Assembly (NCBI GenBank): GCA_900542795.1
Contig: UQPD01000026.1
Span: 1-21,126 of the forward strand
Direction: 5' to 3'
DNA length: 21,126 nucleotides
From: an uncultured Prevotella sp.
GTDB taxonomy: Bacteria; Bacteroidota; Bacteroidia; Bacteroidales; Bacteroidaceae
Below the pieces are notes generated by a model. It was not told where the DNA came from. It ran no database searches and was given only the letters and a program-made list of their open reading frames with translations. Positions within the stretch are counted from its first letter, which is position 1, and the number at the start of each line of letters is the position of its first letter. Below, one piece after another: positions 1 to 6,621 of this stretch. A program made the position numbers and the translations under genes.

Positions 1-3
1 AAT

Positions 4-34
4 TCAAGCAAGCTTGATTGTATTCGGTTTGCAC
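4..34 (+). repeat. Two-part motif shared with the sensor-gene upstream region
   Basis: Two 13-base blocks are seen here, tcaagcaagcttg (4-16) and attcggtttgcac (22-34), separated by 5 bases. The same two blocks occur in the same order on the minus strand at 15153-15188, separated by 10 bases. Two exact 13-base matches in the same arrangement are very unlikely by chance. The other copy overlaps a candidate promoter of the sensor gene, so this may be a repeated promoter-like or mobile intergenic element cut by the window edge. Its function is unknown. Confidence 0.55.
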
Positions 35-88
35 GATAATTCAGCCCGTGCATTAACGGCTGAAAAAACATGCAGAAAAAATTGTTGA

Positions 89-125
89 TTTTGAACACCC
101 TACCTAACGGGGTTGGGCTGGCGCG
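89..125 (+). repeat. Degenerate partial copy of the GGGGTTGGGCTGGCGC dispersed repeat
   Basis: The string cggggttgggctggcgcg (108-125), preceded by ttttgaa (89-95), matches the end of the repeat units at 5589-5703 and 5712-5826 in the same orientation. The left arm of the acccc/ggggt hairpin is lost here. The nuclease remnant that follows lies between this copy and an inverted copy at 460-552. Confidence 0.5.
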
Positions 126-321
126 TGAAGTGTAAATGATAGCTTTTGGAATCTATGGTGTGGGCAAGTATGTCTCTGATAACACCCGCAATGAATTTTG
201 GGGCACAGGAGCTATTGAAACGATTAGTGAACAGCTTAGAAGAGAACTGCCAGGATTGCGAGGATTTTCTCCAACAAGTATCAAGAAAATGCGCCAGTTT
301 TATGAGCAATGGTGTAATGTT

Positions 322-352
322 GTAAATCGCCCGCCAACGGCGGACGATTTAC
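322..352 (+). repeat. Palindrome 1 inside the YhcG remnant
   Basis: Arms gtaaatcgcccgcc (322-335) and ggcggacgatttac (339-352) pair over 14 positions with one mismatch around a 3-base loop aac. The reading frame passes through it and gives NRPPTADDL. It is similar in layout to palindrome 2, about 80 bases downstream. Confidence 0.75.
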
Positions 353-401
353 AAACGACTGCTGATGAGACTATTTTGCCGTTTAAGTCTTTGCTATTGG
401 C

Positions 402-428
402 AAATCGCCAGCCAATGGCTGGCGATTT
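402..428 (+). repeat. Palindrome 2 inside the YhcG remnant
   Basis: Arms aaatcgccagcc (402-413) and ggctggcgattt (417-428) are perfectly complementary over 12 bases with a 3-base loop aat. Read in frame it encodes NRQPMAGDF, a near repeat of the peptide encoded by palindrome 1. Its ggctggcg core is also present in the dispersed intergenic repeats nearby. Confidence 0.85.
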
Positions 429-459
429 TGATTGGCACGATTTTTTTCCATAAATCTCT

Positions 460-552
460 CGCGCCAGCCTCACCCCGAAAGGGGTTTATTTGTGGAAATT
501 CAAAAATAATAATTCATGAACATTTATGGCTCATTGATGGATATTTATGACT
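460..552 (-). repeat. Inverted copy of the ~115-bp dispersed repeat
   Basis: Read on the minus strand this stretch matches the units at 5589-5703 and 5712-5826: an atccatcaatgagccataaa-like start, the block ttcatgaattattatttttg, then the small hairpin acccc-tttc-ggggt (472-485 on the plus strand) and ggctggcgcg. Similarity appears to continue more loosely to about 600, where gcgaagcgc corresponds to cgcttcgcgc upstream of the 5589 unit. The copies are thus inverted with respect to each other across the 5-kb segment carrying the two membrane-protein genes. Confidence 0.8.
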
Positions 553-778
553 AAAAACAGACATTTGCGAAGCGCAAATAAAATAAATATTTTGGACTCC
601 ATAAATGTCCCCAAAAAGTTAATTGATTAACTCGACCAAGTTAATTGATTTACTTTGCCATGTAATACGTAATACTTGTCCATTTATATTGATATACTTT
701 GCCTTTTAATATATATTACTTTGCCGTCCAGCCTATTGCCACTATGACTTGCCCAAACACGCAATAGAACACATAGAA
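553..778. other. AT-rich noncoding stretch with short degenerate repeats
   Basis: No credible gene is seen here. The stretch has a ttaattgatt direct repeat (619-628 and 641-650) and three copies of tactttgcc (651-659, 695-703, 717-725), plus a diverged tacttgtcc. These look like remnants of repeat expansion rather than promoters: they come close to, but do not match, the TAnnTTTG spacing. Confidence 0.5.
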
Positions 779-856
779 AAAACCGTCAAATCCTGTCATT
801 CGTTTTTACCATATTGTATCATGATAAAACAACGAACGACACGAATTGACGGTTTT
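779..856 (-). terminator. Long imperfect stem-loop after the YfhO-family gene
   Basis: Outer arms aaaaccgtcaa (779-789) and ttgacggtttt (846-856) pair perfectly. Pairing continues inward with a few mismatches (cctgtcattcgtt against aacgaacgacacg), giving a stem of nearly 30 positions. On the minus strand it is followed by TTTTTT and lies 16 bases beyond the stop codon of the 873-3485 gene, so it probably terminates that transcript. It is longer than a typical intrinsic terminator. Confidence 0.65.
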
Positions 857-872
857 CTATATAAAACAATGA

Positions 873-3485
873 TTACTTGTCTTCAACCTTACACTTTGTA
901 CCACGCCATACAGCCAAAACAAAGAGAATGAAAATGGCTGCAAGGGCAATGTAGGCAATGGTGTTGGTAGTGGCAATGCTTTGCGGTTCGAAGTTCATAA
1001 CAATCTGGTGCTTACCAGCAGGAACCTTGAGAGCACGCAATACGTAGTTGACACGACCCAACTCTGCAGGCTTGCCATCGATGGTCACAGTCCAATCGGG
1101 ATAGTATATTTCAGAGAATACAACCACACCTCCCTTGTCTGAGTTCACTGTGTAGGTGAGTTTGTTGGGTTGATATTCACCAAATGTAACACTACCTGTG
1201 CCTAATGCCGAACCATCGAGTGTAGCTTTAAAGCGTTCGTCGGCTACAGCAGCATGCTTGGTGTCGAGATTGTGCAATCCTGCCATTTCAGCATCGGCAT
1301 TCTTCACAAACTTAAGCGACTGCACAAACCAAGCGTTGCCATTGGCACCCGGATTTACAATTACCTGATTGGCTTCCTTGCCAAACATAAAGTACTTGGC
1401 ATTGAGCATATTCAACACGGGAATAATGCTGTCGGTGTTCACCTTACTCATGTCGCCATTCGCTGCATTGGCAGCATTCGCAAAGTTCTGAATTTCTTGG
1501 GTGAGATGGTGATCGATGAGGTCTTGGTAACGATGCAACTTTGCTGCATGATAACCACCAATGTTGTGATGGTAGTAGGCAGTAGCATTCGATGTTTCGT
1601 TAAACGGATTGCCTTGTGCCAAGTTTACTACACGATAGTAGCTGGTGTCTTTCAGTACCAAAGCATCGGCAGGGGTTTTGGCAAAACCTTCTTCGCGTAC
1701 ACTCTCCTCGGTAAACGAGTCGTTGTTGAGATAACGCTTGTCAATTTGCCACATATCTGCCAAGCAAATCAATGCCAAGAGGTTGCAAGCCATCCAACCT
1801 TTCAGTTTGTGCTCAGCATAAGCCCAAAGCACCAAAATGCCCAATATGATAACGAAAGCCGAACGCAAAGCATCAGCACTCAAAATGGCATGACGCATGC
1901 TGGTTACAGCAGCCATGTAGGTGCCTACCATGTCGGCAGGGAATTGAGTACGACGCATCATGCTGAATGTTTCAACATCATTCTGCGACAAGCAGTTGCC
2001 AGCCACTGAAGGGGCTAACCACATTAAAAGGCAAAGACCTAAAGTACACACTGCTGCTATGGGTAAACCAATGCGCATGCGCAAGGGGGCTTCCTTAAAA
2101 TGGGTGAGTTGGAAAAGACGCTTGTTGATGGAAATTTCATACAAGCAGAGCACAGCAAGCAAGGGGATGGTAAATTCGGCTATTACGAGTGCCGAACTAA
2201 CCGTACGGAATTTGCTGTACATAGGCATGTGGTCGATGATGAAGTTGGTTAGCTCAGGAATGTTTTTACCCCAAGCAAAAATCAAGCTCAAGAGGGTGGC
2301 TGCTAACAAGCCCCACTTGGCAGGACCACGCACATAGAACAAACCTAATACGAAAAGGAAACATACAAATGCGCCAACGTATACGGGTCCTACGGTCATG
2401 GGTTGGTCACCCCAATATTGCATTAGACCTGGAGGATAGGCTTCTATGCCTGCTTGCTGAAAAGCTTGCTGTGTTTGTCCGGCACACTGATAGAAGTCGT
2501 CATAACCTGGTAAGTCTTCGGCATCTTCGCGGTCAAGAATTGAGGCGGAACCACCTCCCTTGTAGTCGGGAATTAACAAGGTGAGGGTTTCGTCGATGCC
2601 ATAGCTCCACATAGTGATGTAGTCGCGATCTAATCCGTCGGTAGCTTTAGGCGTGCTCTCGTTGTTGATGGCTGATTTTTTGGTAAGCTCTGCCTTACCA
2701 CGCATCGACTCTTTAGCATACTGATAGGTGTGGTAAATGTTGGGCAAGTTTGCTGCAACACCTAATACGCCTGCAAAAATCAAGGTGAGGGTTGCCTTCA
2801 ACCAATTCTTTAGGGTGTGTTTCACAAGGGCATCGACAAAGTATGCCAATACCAAGAACAACATTACAAAGAGGAAGTAGTAGGTCATTTGCAAGTGGTT
2901 GCTCACAATTTGGAATGCGGTGAAGATGGCTGCAACGGTGCCACCCCAAAGGTATTTTCCACGATAGCATAGTATTAAACCTGCAATGGTGGGCGGAATG
3001 AATGCCAAGGTCATCACCTTCCAGATGTGTCCGGCTGCGATGATGATGAGAAAATAAGAGGAGAATGCCCATATTACTGAACCCAATGCTGCAAGATGGG
3101 GCTTAAAGTTGAAGGCACGGAGCAAGATGTAGAAGCCTAACAGATAAAGGAACAGATAGCTAATAGCGGGAAACCAGCTTCCTGTGCCTAAGGCATAGAT
3201 TTTGCTCAACGTGCTCACCGTGTTGGTTGCGCTATACGAAGGTGCCATTTGGTAAGTGGGCATACCACTAAACAAGGCATTGGTCCATCGCGTGATTTCA
3301 CCATCGTGTGTGGCACCATACTGCAACTGTTCTTGTCCTTGTCCCACAGCAGCCACGGCATCGTGTCCACCCAGTACAAGGTCTTCGCTCATGGGCGTGA
3401 AGAAATAAGCCATACTCATGACTAAGAACACCACCACAACAATGAGATCGGGTGTTGCTTTCTTCAAAATTTTGTCGAAGTTCAT
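873..3485 (-). CDS. YfhO-family polytopic membrane protein
   Basis: The 870-residue product is an inner-membrane protein with a first membrane helix at about 13-31, many further hydrophobic helices up to about 570, and a final helix near 845-862. The region before that helix (about 790-840) has the pattern typical of the family's extracytoplasmic C-terminal domain: FSEIYYPDWTVTIDG, then NYVLRALKVPAGKH and NFEP. Family members resemble the membrane part of GT-C glycosyltransferases, and some act in glycosylating cell-wall polymers; what this one acts on is unknown. The Met at 3485 is chosen because it starts MNFDKILKK directly before the first helix. The gene appears to be transcribed alone, with a repeat-filled spacer before it and a hairpin after it. 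Length is usual for Bacteroidota members. Confidence 0.9.
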   Translation of the reverse strand: MNFDKILKKATPDLIVVVVFLVMSMAYFFTPMSEDLVLGGHDAVAAVGQGQEQLQYGATHDGEITRWTNALFSGMPTYQMAPSYSATNTVSTLSKIYALGTGSWFPAISYLFLYLLGFYILLRAFNFKPHLAALGSVIWAFSSYFLIIIAAGHIWKVMTLAFIPPTIAGLILCYRGKYLWGGTVAAIFTAFQIVSNHLQMTYYFLFVMLFLVLAYFVDALVKHTLKNWLKATLTLIFAGVLGVAANLPNIYHTYQYAKESMRGKAELTKKSAINNESTPKATDGLDRDYITMWSYGIDETLTLLIPDYKGGGSASILDREDAEDLPGYDDFYQCAGQTQQAFQQAGIEAYPPGLMQYWGDQPMTVGPVYVGAFVCFLFVLGLFYVRGPAKWGLLAATLLSLIFAWGKNIPELTNFIIDHMPMYSKFRTVSSALVIAEFTIPLLAVLCLYEISINKRLFQLTHFKEAPLRMRIGLPIAAVCTLGLCLLMWLAPSVAGNCLSQNDVETFSMMRRTQFPADMVGTYMAAVTSMRHAILSADALRSAFVIILGILVLWAYAEHKLKGWMACNLLALICLADMWQIDKRYLNNDSFTEESVREEGFAKTPADALVLKDTSYYRVVNLAQGNPFNETSNATAYYHHNIGGYHAAKLHRYQDLIDHHLTQEIQNFANAANAANGDMSKVNTDSIIPVLNMLNAKYFMFGKEANQVIVNPGANGNAWFVQSLKFVKNADAEMAGLHNLDTKHAAVADERFKATLDGSALGTGSVTFGEYQPNKLTYTVNSDKGGVVVFSEIYYPDWTVTIDGKPAELGRVNYVLRALKVPAGKHQIVMNFEPQSIATTNTIAYIALAAIFILFVLAVWRGTKCKVEDK

Positions 3486-3560
3486 TGTTTATTTTTGTTG
3501 TTTGTGTTTGTATTCGTTTTTGAAAAAGGGAGGGTTTAAAAGGAAGGGGGGCAAAAGGGA

Positions 3561-3651
3561 GGCATTTCTAAAGAAAAGCCTTTCCCAAAGAAAGGCATTC
3601 CCCAAAAAAGGCATTTCAAAAGAAAAGCATTTCCCAAAAACATTCCCAAAA
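3561..3651. repeat. Degenerate 16-17 bp tandem repeat between the two membrane-protein genes
   Basis: About six units follow one another, such as ggcatttctaaagaaaa, gcctttcccaaagaaa, ggcattccccaaaaaa and ggcatttcaaaagaaaa, the last two being shorter. The array starts 8 bases after the stop codon of the transporter gene (in transcription order) and runs toward the YfhO-family gene. A purine-rich tract (3527-3560) precedes it. No terminator hairpin is obvious in this spacer. Confidence 0.7.
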
Positions 3652-3658
3652 CTTCATT

Positions 3659-5320
3659 TTAGCTCACCCAGAGCATGACGATAAGTTGCGCAATAATAAC
3701 GCGTAGGAACATACCCAAGGGATAAACGGTGGCATAGGCTACCGAAGCCTTGTCGTTTTCGGGAATGGAATCGTTTACATATTCCAAGGCAATGGGGTTT
3801 GCCATGGCACCACACAGCATACCCGCAGTGGTTGCATAACTACGACCAAAGCCCACCACGCTCACAATGCTCATGATGATTACAGGTACGAGGGTTATGA
3901 GAAGGGCTATGCCAATCCACCACAACGATTGGGGTTGCATAACGGTTTCCACGAAATCGCGTCCAGCGTCCAAACCTAAGCAGGCTAAGTAAGTGGAAAG
4001 ACCTAAGGAGCGCAACATCAAGTTGGCACTGGTTGTGGTGTAAGCCACCATGTGGAAACGCGGACCGAAGGCACCTATAAGTATACCCATTACAATAGGA
4101 CCACCTGCAAGACCAAGTCGCACAGGATAGCTCATGCCAGGTACAAACACAGGAATGCTTCCTAACAGCAAACCCATAACGATGCCTATAAAAATGGTCA
4201 CCATGTTGGGTTCGTCAAGGCGTTTCACCACATTGCCAAGTTCGGTTGCCACATGTTTTATGCTTTCGGCTTCGCCCACAACGGTTACACGATCGCCAAT
4301 GCGAAGGGTGAGGTTAGGGGTTGCTACAAGCTGAATGCCTGAACGCTGCACACGACTTACGTTCACACCATAACGGTTGCGCAGTTGCAAGTCGCCTAAG
4401 TGACGTCCATTGATGTTGGAGCGTGTGATGAGGATGCGTTGCGAAATCAATTTTGAGTCTAACGCATTCCAGTCTACATCACTGCGGTTCCAATTGGTTT
4501 CGTCGCGCTTGCCAAAATAGATGGTAAGGTGTGGCACCATTTTTTCTTTGGTAATAACCAACAGACGGTCATCTTTTTCGAGCACGGTGTGGGCATTGGG
4601 CAAAATAACTTTACCATCGCGCCACAAACGCGACACCACAAACGAGCTGTCTTCCATTTCGCTCAATTCGCCCAAGGTGTGTCCAAACACGGCAGGGTTG
4701 CATACATCGAATGAGGCAATAAAAGCTTCGTCAGCTCGTTCTTCGCCCGTACACTTTTCATGTCGCGACAACCAGCCACGCACCATAATCAAGGCTATAA
4801 TTACGCCTACCATACCAAAGGCATAGGTTACCGCACAACTAAGTGCAGCTCCCGATGCGGGTTGGTTGAGTTGTTTCAAGGTTTGTTGTGCAGCCCCCAA
4901 AGCGGGTGTGTTGGTTGTGGCACCACAGAGCACGCCCAACATGTCTTGCAGGGGGAGCAATCCTGTCCATCCTGCAGCTAAAGCGATGAGGGTACCTAAG
5001 GCTACTACGCCCAATCCGAGCAGATTAAGTGTTGTACCTCCTTTGCGGAAGGTGCTCATAAATCCAGGTCCTACTTGCAAGCCTAATGTGTAGACAAACA
5101 AGATGAGACCAAAACTTTCGGCATAATTCAGCATTTGTGCGTCTACTTGCAATCCGGTAGCACCTGCTAAGATGCCAAAGAAGAATACATAGGTAACGCC
5201 CAAGCTAATGCCTTTGATGCGCCATTTGCTCAGTGCCAAACCGAAGGCACTGATAAGGCAGATAATAATGACGGCCTGCACGGCCGACGGTGTAAGCAGT
5301 GTATCTGTTAACCAATTCAT
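3659..5320 (-). CDS. Putative AspT/YidE/YbjL-type transporter with two RCK_C domains
   Basis: The 553-residue protein has the two-fold architecture of the aspartate:alanine exchanger family: a hydrophobic N-terminal half (about 1-185) with the signature YTLGLQVGPGF near 76-86, two cytoplasmic TrkA-C/RCK_C-like domains (about 200-285 and 290-365, each with a GHTLGEL or GRHLGDL motif and a GDR/DDRLLV strand), and a second hydrophobic half (about 370-553) with the matching LGLDAGRDF motif. Family members exchange amino acids or other small carboxylates across the inner membrane; the substrate cannot be read from sequence. RCK_C domains suggest ligand gating. The start at 5320 gives MNWLTDTLL immediately before the first helix. 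A TAnnTTTG-like box lies at 5350-5357. The spacer to the next gene holds a tandem repeat. Confidence 0.85.
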   Translation of the reverse strand: MNWLTDTLLTPSAVQAVIIICLISAFGLALSKWRIKGISLGVTYVFFFGILAGATGLQVDAQMLNYAESFGLILFVYTLGLQVGPGFMSTFRKGGTTLNLLGLGVVALGTLIALAAGWTGLLPLQDMLGVLCGATTNTPALGAAQQTLKQLNQPASGAALSCAVTYAFGMVGVIIALIMVRGWLSRHEKCTGEERADEAFIASFDVCNPAVFGHTLGELSEMEDSSFVVSRLWRDGKVILPNAHTVLEKDDRLLVITKEKMVPHLTIYFGKRDETNWNRSDVDWNALDSKLISQRILITRSNINGRHLGDLQLRNRYGVNVSRVQRSGIQLVATPNLTLRIGDRVTVVGEAESIKHVATELGNVVKRLDEPNMVTIFIGIVMGLLLGSIPVFVPGMSYPVRLGLAGGPIVMGILIGAFGPRFHMVAYTTTSANLMLRSLGLSTYLACLGLDAGRDFVETVMQPQSLWWIGIALLITLVPVIIMSIVSVVGFGRSYATTAGMLCGAMANPIALEYVNDSIPENDKASVAYATVYPLGMFLRVIIAQLIVMLWVS

Positions 5321-5349
5321 GGTCAGCTAAAATTAGGTTGAATTGGCAG

Positions 5350-5357
5350 CAAAGTTA
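5350..5357 (-). promoter_or_regulatory. Candidate -7 box for the 3659-5320 transporter
   Basis: On the minus strand the bases read TAACTTTG, fitting the Bacteroidota TAnnTTTG -7 element, about 30 bases before the start codon. No clear TTTG -33 element is present at the expected 19-21 bases upstream, so confidence is limited. Confidence 0.4.
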
Positions 5358-5588
5358 ACCTTTATTTCTGAACCGCTAAGCGCGATGTGCCTGTAAAGTT
5401 TGTGTACAATGAAAAAAAGAGTGATTATTGGGAGTTTAGAGAATGCTTTACGATTTTTGGGGAGTCAGAATTAAGTAATAAGTATTAAGTATTACAAACT
5501 ATTTATGGGGCTTGGGGGGGGGTAGTCAGAAATGTCTATCAGAATTAAGTATTACAAACTATTTATGCGCTTCGCGCTTGGGGAGGGA
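5358..5588. other. Noncoding repeat-bearing spacer
   Basis: No gene is visible. The stretch carries two copies of attaagtattacaaac followed by tatttatg (second copy 5543-5567, first core 5485-5507), each followed by a G-rich run (ggggcttggggggggg near 5505-5522 and cgcttcgcgcttgggg). They form the left shoulder of the tandem units beginning at 5589 and seem to correspond loosely to 553-600 in inverted orientation. Confidence 0.5.
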
Positions 5589-5826
5589 GTCAAAAATGAC
5601 CATCAATGAGCCATAAATGTTCATGAATTATTATTTTTGAATGTCCATAAATAAACCCCTTTCGGGGTTGGGCTGGCGCATTGTTTTGACATAAATGTCT
5701 TTGTTTTTTTCGTCAAAAATGTCCATCAATGAATCATAAATGTTCATGAATTATTATTTTTGAATGTCCATAAATAACCCCCTTTCGGGGTTGGGTTAGT
5801 GCATTGTTTTGACATAAATGTCTTTG
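5589..5826 (+). repeat. Tandem pair of a ~115-bp dispersed repeat (period 123 bp)
   Basis: Unit A (5589-5703) and unit B (5712-5826) both begin gtcaaaaatg and end acataaatgtctttg, separated by 8 T-rich bases. By eye they differ at 7 of 115 positions. Each carries a small hairpin with arms acccc and ggggt around tttc, and then ggctggcgc (unit A) or ggttagtgc (unit B). An inverted copy lies at 460-552 and a partial direct copy at 89-125. Unit B ends 5 bases before the stop codon of the toxin gene. No coding frame is conserved, so these are intergenic repeats; their mobility or function is unknown. Confidence 0.85.
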
Positions 5827-5830
5827 TAAT

Positions 5831-6121
5831 TTATCTTTTTGTTTTGCCAAATACATCGGAATGTGTTCCTGTTGTCAGCATTAAGAGAGTCAATTCTTCA
5901 TCATTCTGTTCCCAAACTAACAGCCAGTTTGGTTTTATATGCGCCTCCCATTCACCTTCATGGTTGCCATGAAGAATGTATGGTCTATATTCTGATGGCA
6001 GACTACCATTTTCTACCAATATGGCTATGGCCTTTCTTAGTTCTTCTATTGGATAGCCACGCTTTTTGCAAAGCTTTAAAGCCTTGTCAAATCTTTTGGT
6101 TGTACCAAACTTATACATCAT
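5831..6121 (-). CDS. YafQ/RelE-family toxin (predicted ribosome-dependent mRNA endonuclease)
   Basis: The 96-residue protein matches the YafQ branch of RelE/ParE toxins: KRFDKALKLCKKRGY at about 9-23, LPSEYRPYILHGNHEGEWEAHIKPNW across 41-66 and TTGTHSDVFG at 83-92. Such toxins cleave mRNA in the ribosomal A site and are neutralised by the partner antitoxin. Its start codon overlaps the antitoxin stop in an ATGA arrangement, typical of a co-translated type II pair. Compared from memory with E. coli YafQ (His50, His63, Asp67, Arg83, His87, Phe91), the protein keeps His51, His61, His87 and Phe91 but has Asn65 where Asp67 is expected and Thr84 where Arg83 is expected, which may change activity. 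The family call is firm; activity is not shown by sequence. Confidence 0.85.
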   Translation of the reverse strand: MMYKFGTTKRFDKALKLCKKRGYPIEELRKAIAILVENGSLPSEYRPYILHGNHEGEWEAHIKPNWLLVWEQNDEELTLLMLTTGTHSDVFGKTKR

Positions 6122-6345
6122 TCCCCTAAAATAGTGCCAAACATTTCGTCAACAGAATTCCATTGGGTTACTCTCCCTTTCGCCTTGTCCTCTTCGGCAA
6201 GTTCCAAATCTGTTTTCTTAGGTCTCAGAATAGAAATAGAACTAACGCCATTCAACATTTGGATGGCTTTTTTCAGTTTTGTCAACATGGCAGGATCTGA
6301 TACAGTTACCAAAAGCTGCGGCTCATTTATTATTGAAGTATTCAT
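6118..6345 (-). CDS. Antitoxin partner of the YafQ-like toxin
   Basis: The 75-residue protein lies directly upstream of, and overlaps by 4 bases, the toxin gene. The first part (about 1-40) reads like a small beta-alpha dimerisation or DNA-binding segment (LLVTVSDPAMLTKLKKAIQML). The charged C-terminal part (about 45-75, with EEDKAKGRVTQWNSVDEMF) resembles the toxin-wrapping tails of Bacteroidota antitoxins in RelE-type pairs. It should bind the toxin and probably represses the shared promoter. I recognise it mainly by position and tail pattern, not by a named DNA-binding fold. No certain operator was found; the 276-base spacer upstream also holds the fructokinase terminator. Confidence 0.75.
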   Translation of the reverse strand: MNTSIINEPQLLVTVSDPAMLTKLKKAIQMLNGVSSISILRPKKTDLELAEEDKAKGRVTQWNSVDEMFGTILGE

Positions 6346-6500
6346 ACTTACTCTTTATTTAAAATATACAATGTTTTTTCATGAGTAAAAATACGGTTTA
6401 TTACTGAAACTACCAAGAAAAAAACTATAAAGCTCCTGATATTGGTTGGCATGTATACAAAGTAAAATTTTTTTGAATACTACTCAGGCTATTTTTACAC

Positions 6501-6542
6501 AAAAAAAGCAGATAACCAGTTTTGGTGCGTCTGGTTACCTGC
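6501..6542 (-). terminator. Intrinsic terminator of the fructan operon
   Basis: Arms gcagataaccag (6508-6519) and ctggttacctgc (6531-6542) form a 12-position stem with one mismatch around an 11-base loop. On the minus strand the stem is followed by TTTTTTT (6501-6507). It lies about 80 bases after the stop codon of the fructokinase gene, marking the end of the operon. Confidence 0.85.
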
Positions 6543-6621
6543 TCAGAGATGCGTATGAAAAAGGTTTTAGTTTCTTGTTTTATTTGAAAAATCTTTATTG
6601 AAATTACCTCTAAAAAATATC

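Larger units (their letters stand above)
136..453 (+). pseudogene. YhcG/DUF1016-family nuclease remnant (N-terminal domain only)
   Basis: The 105-residue reading frame carries the DUF1016 N-terminal signature seen in YhcG-like PD-(D/E)XK nucleases: GVGKYVSDNTR at about 9-19, FWGTGAIETISEQLRRELPG at about 21-40 and a following SPTSIKKMRQFYEQW block. Family members are usually around 350 residues with the nuclease domain at the C terminus. Here a stop codon (133-135) sits directly before the Met, where the usual first helices should be, and the frame stops at about residue 105, so both the start and the whole catalytic half are missing. The tail contains two similar peptides, NRPPTADD and NRQPMAGD, each encoded by a DNA palindrome. 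The fragment lies among dispersed repeats. It is most likely a decayed gene; a short expressed protein is possible but no promoter or start signal supports one. Confidence 0.7.

Noticed and set aside
651..725. Three tactttgcc copies as tandem promoters
   Set aside because: They lack the two-base gap of TAnnTTTG and no plus-strand gene follows; more likely repeat debris.
749..931. 60-residue plus-strand frame
   Set aside because: It is made of the hairpin at 779-856 and the antisense end of the YfhO-family gene; no domain or start signal.
1254..2009. 251-residue plus-strand reading frame
   Set aside because: Antisense to the YfhO-family gene and without family motifs.
3418..3678. Plus-strand 86-residue frame with repeated Phe-Pro-Lys-Lys-like peptides
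   Set aside because: The repeated peptide simply translates the degenerate tandem repeat at 3561-3651 and the frame overlaps the ends of two real genes on the other strand.
5589..5826. Tandem units as a noncoding RNA gene
   Set aside because: Conserved sequence and small hairpins are present, but no promoter or defined ends could be assigned, so they are listed only as repeats.
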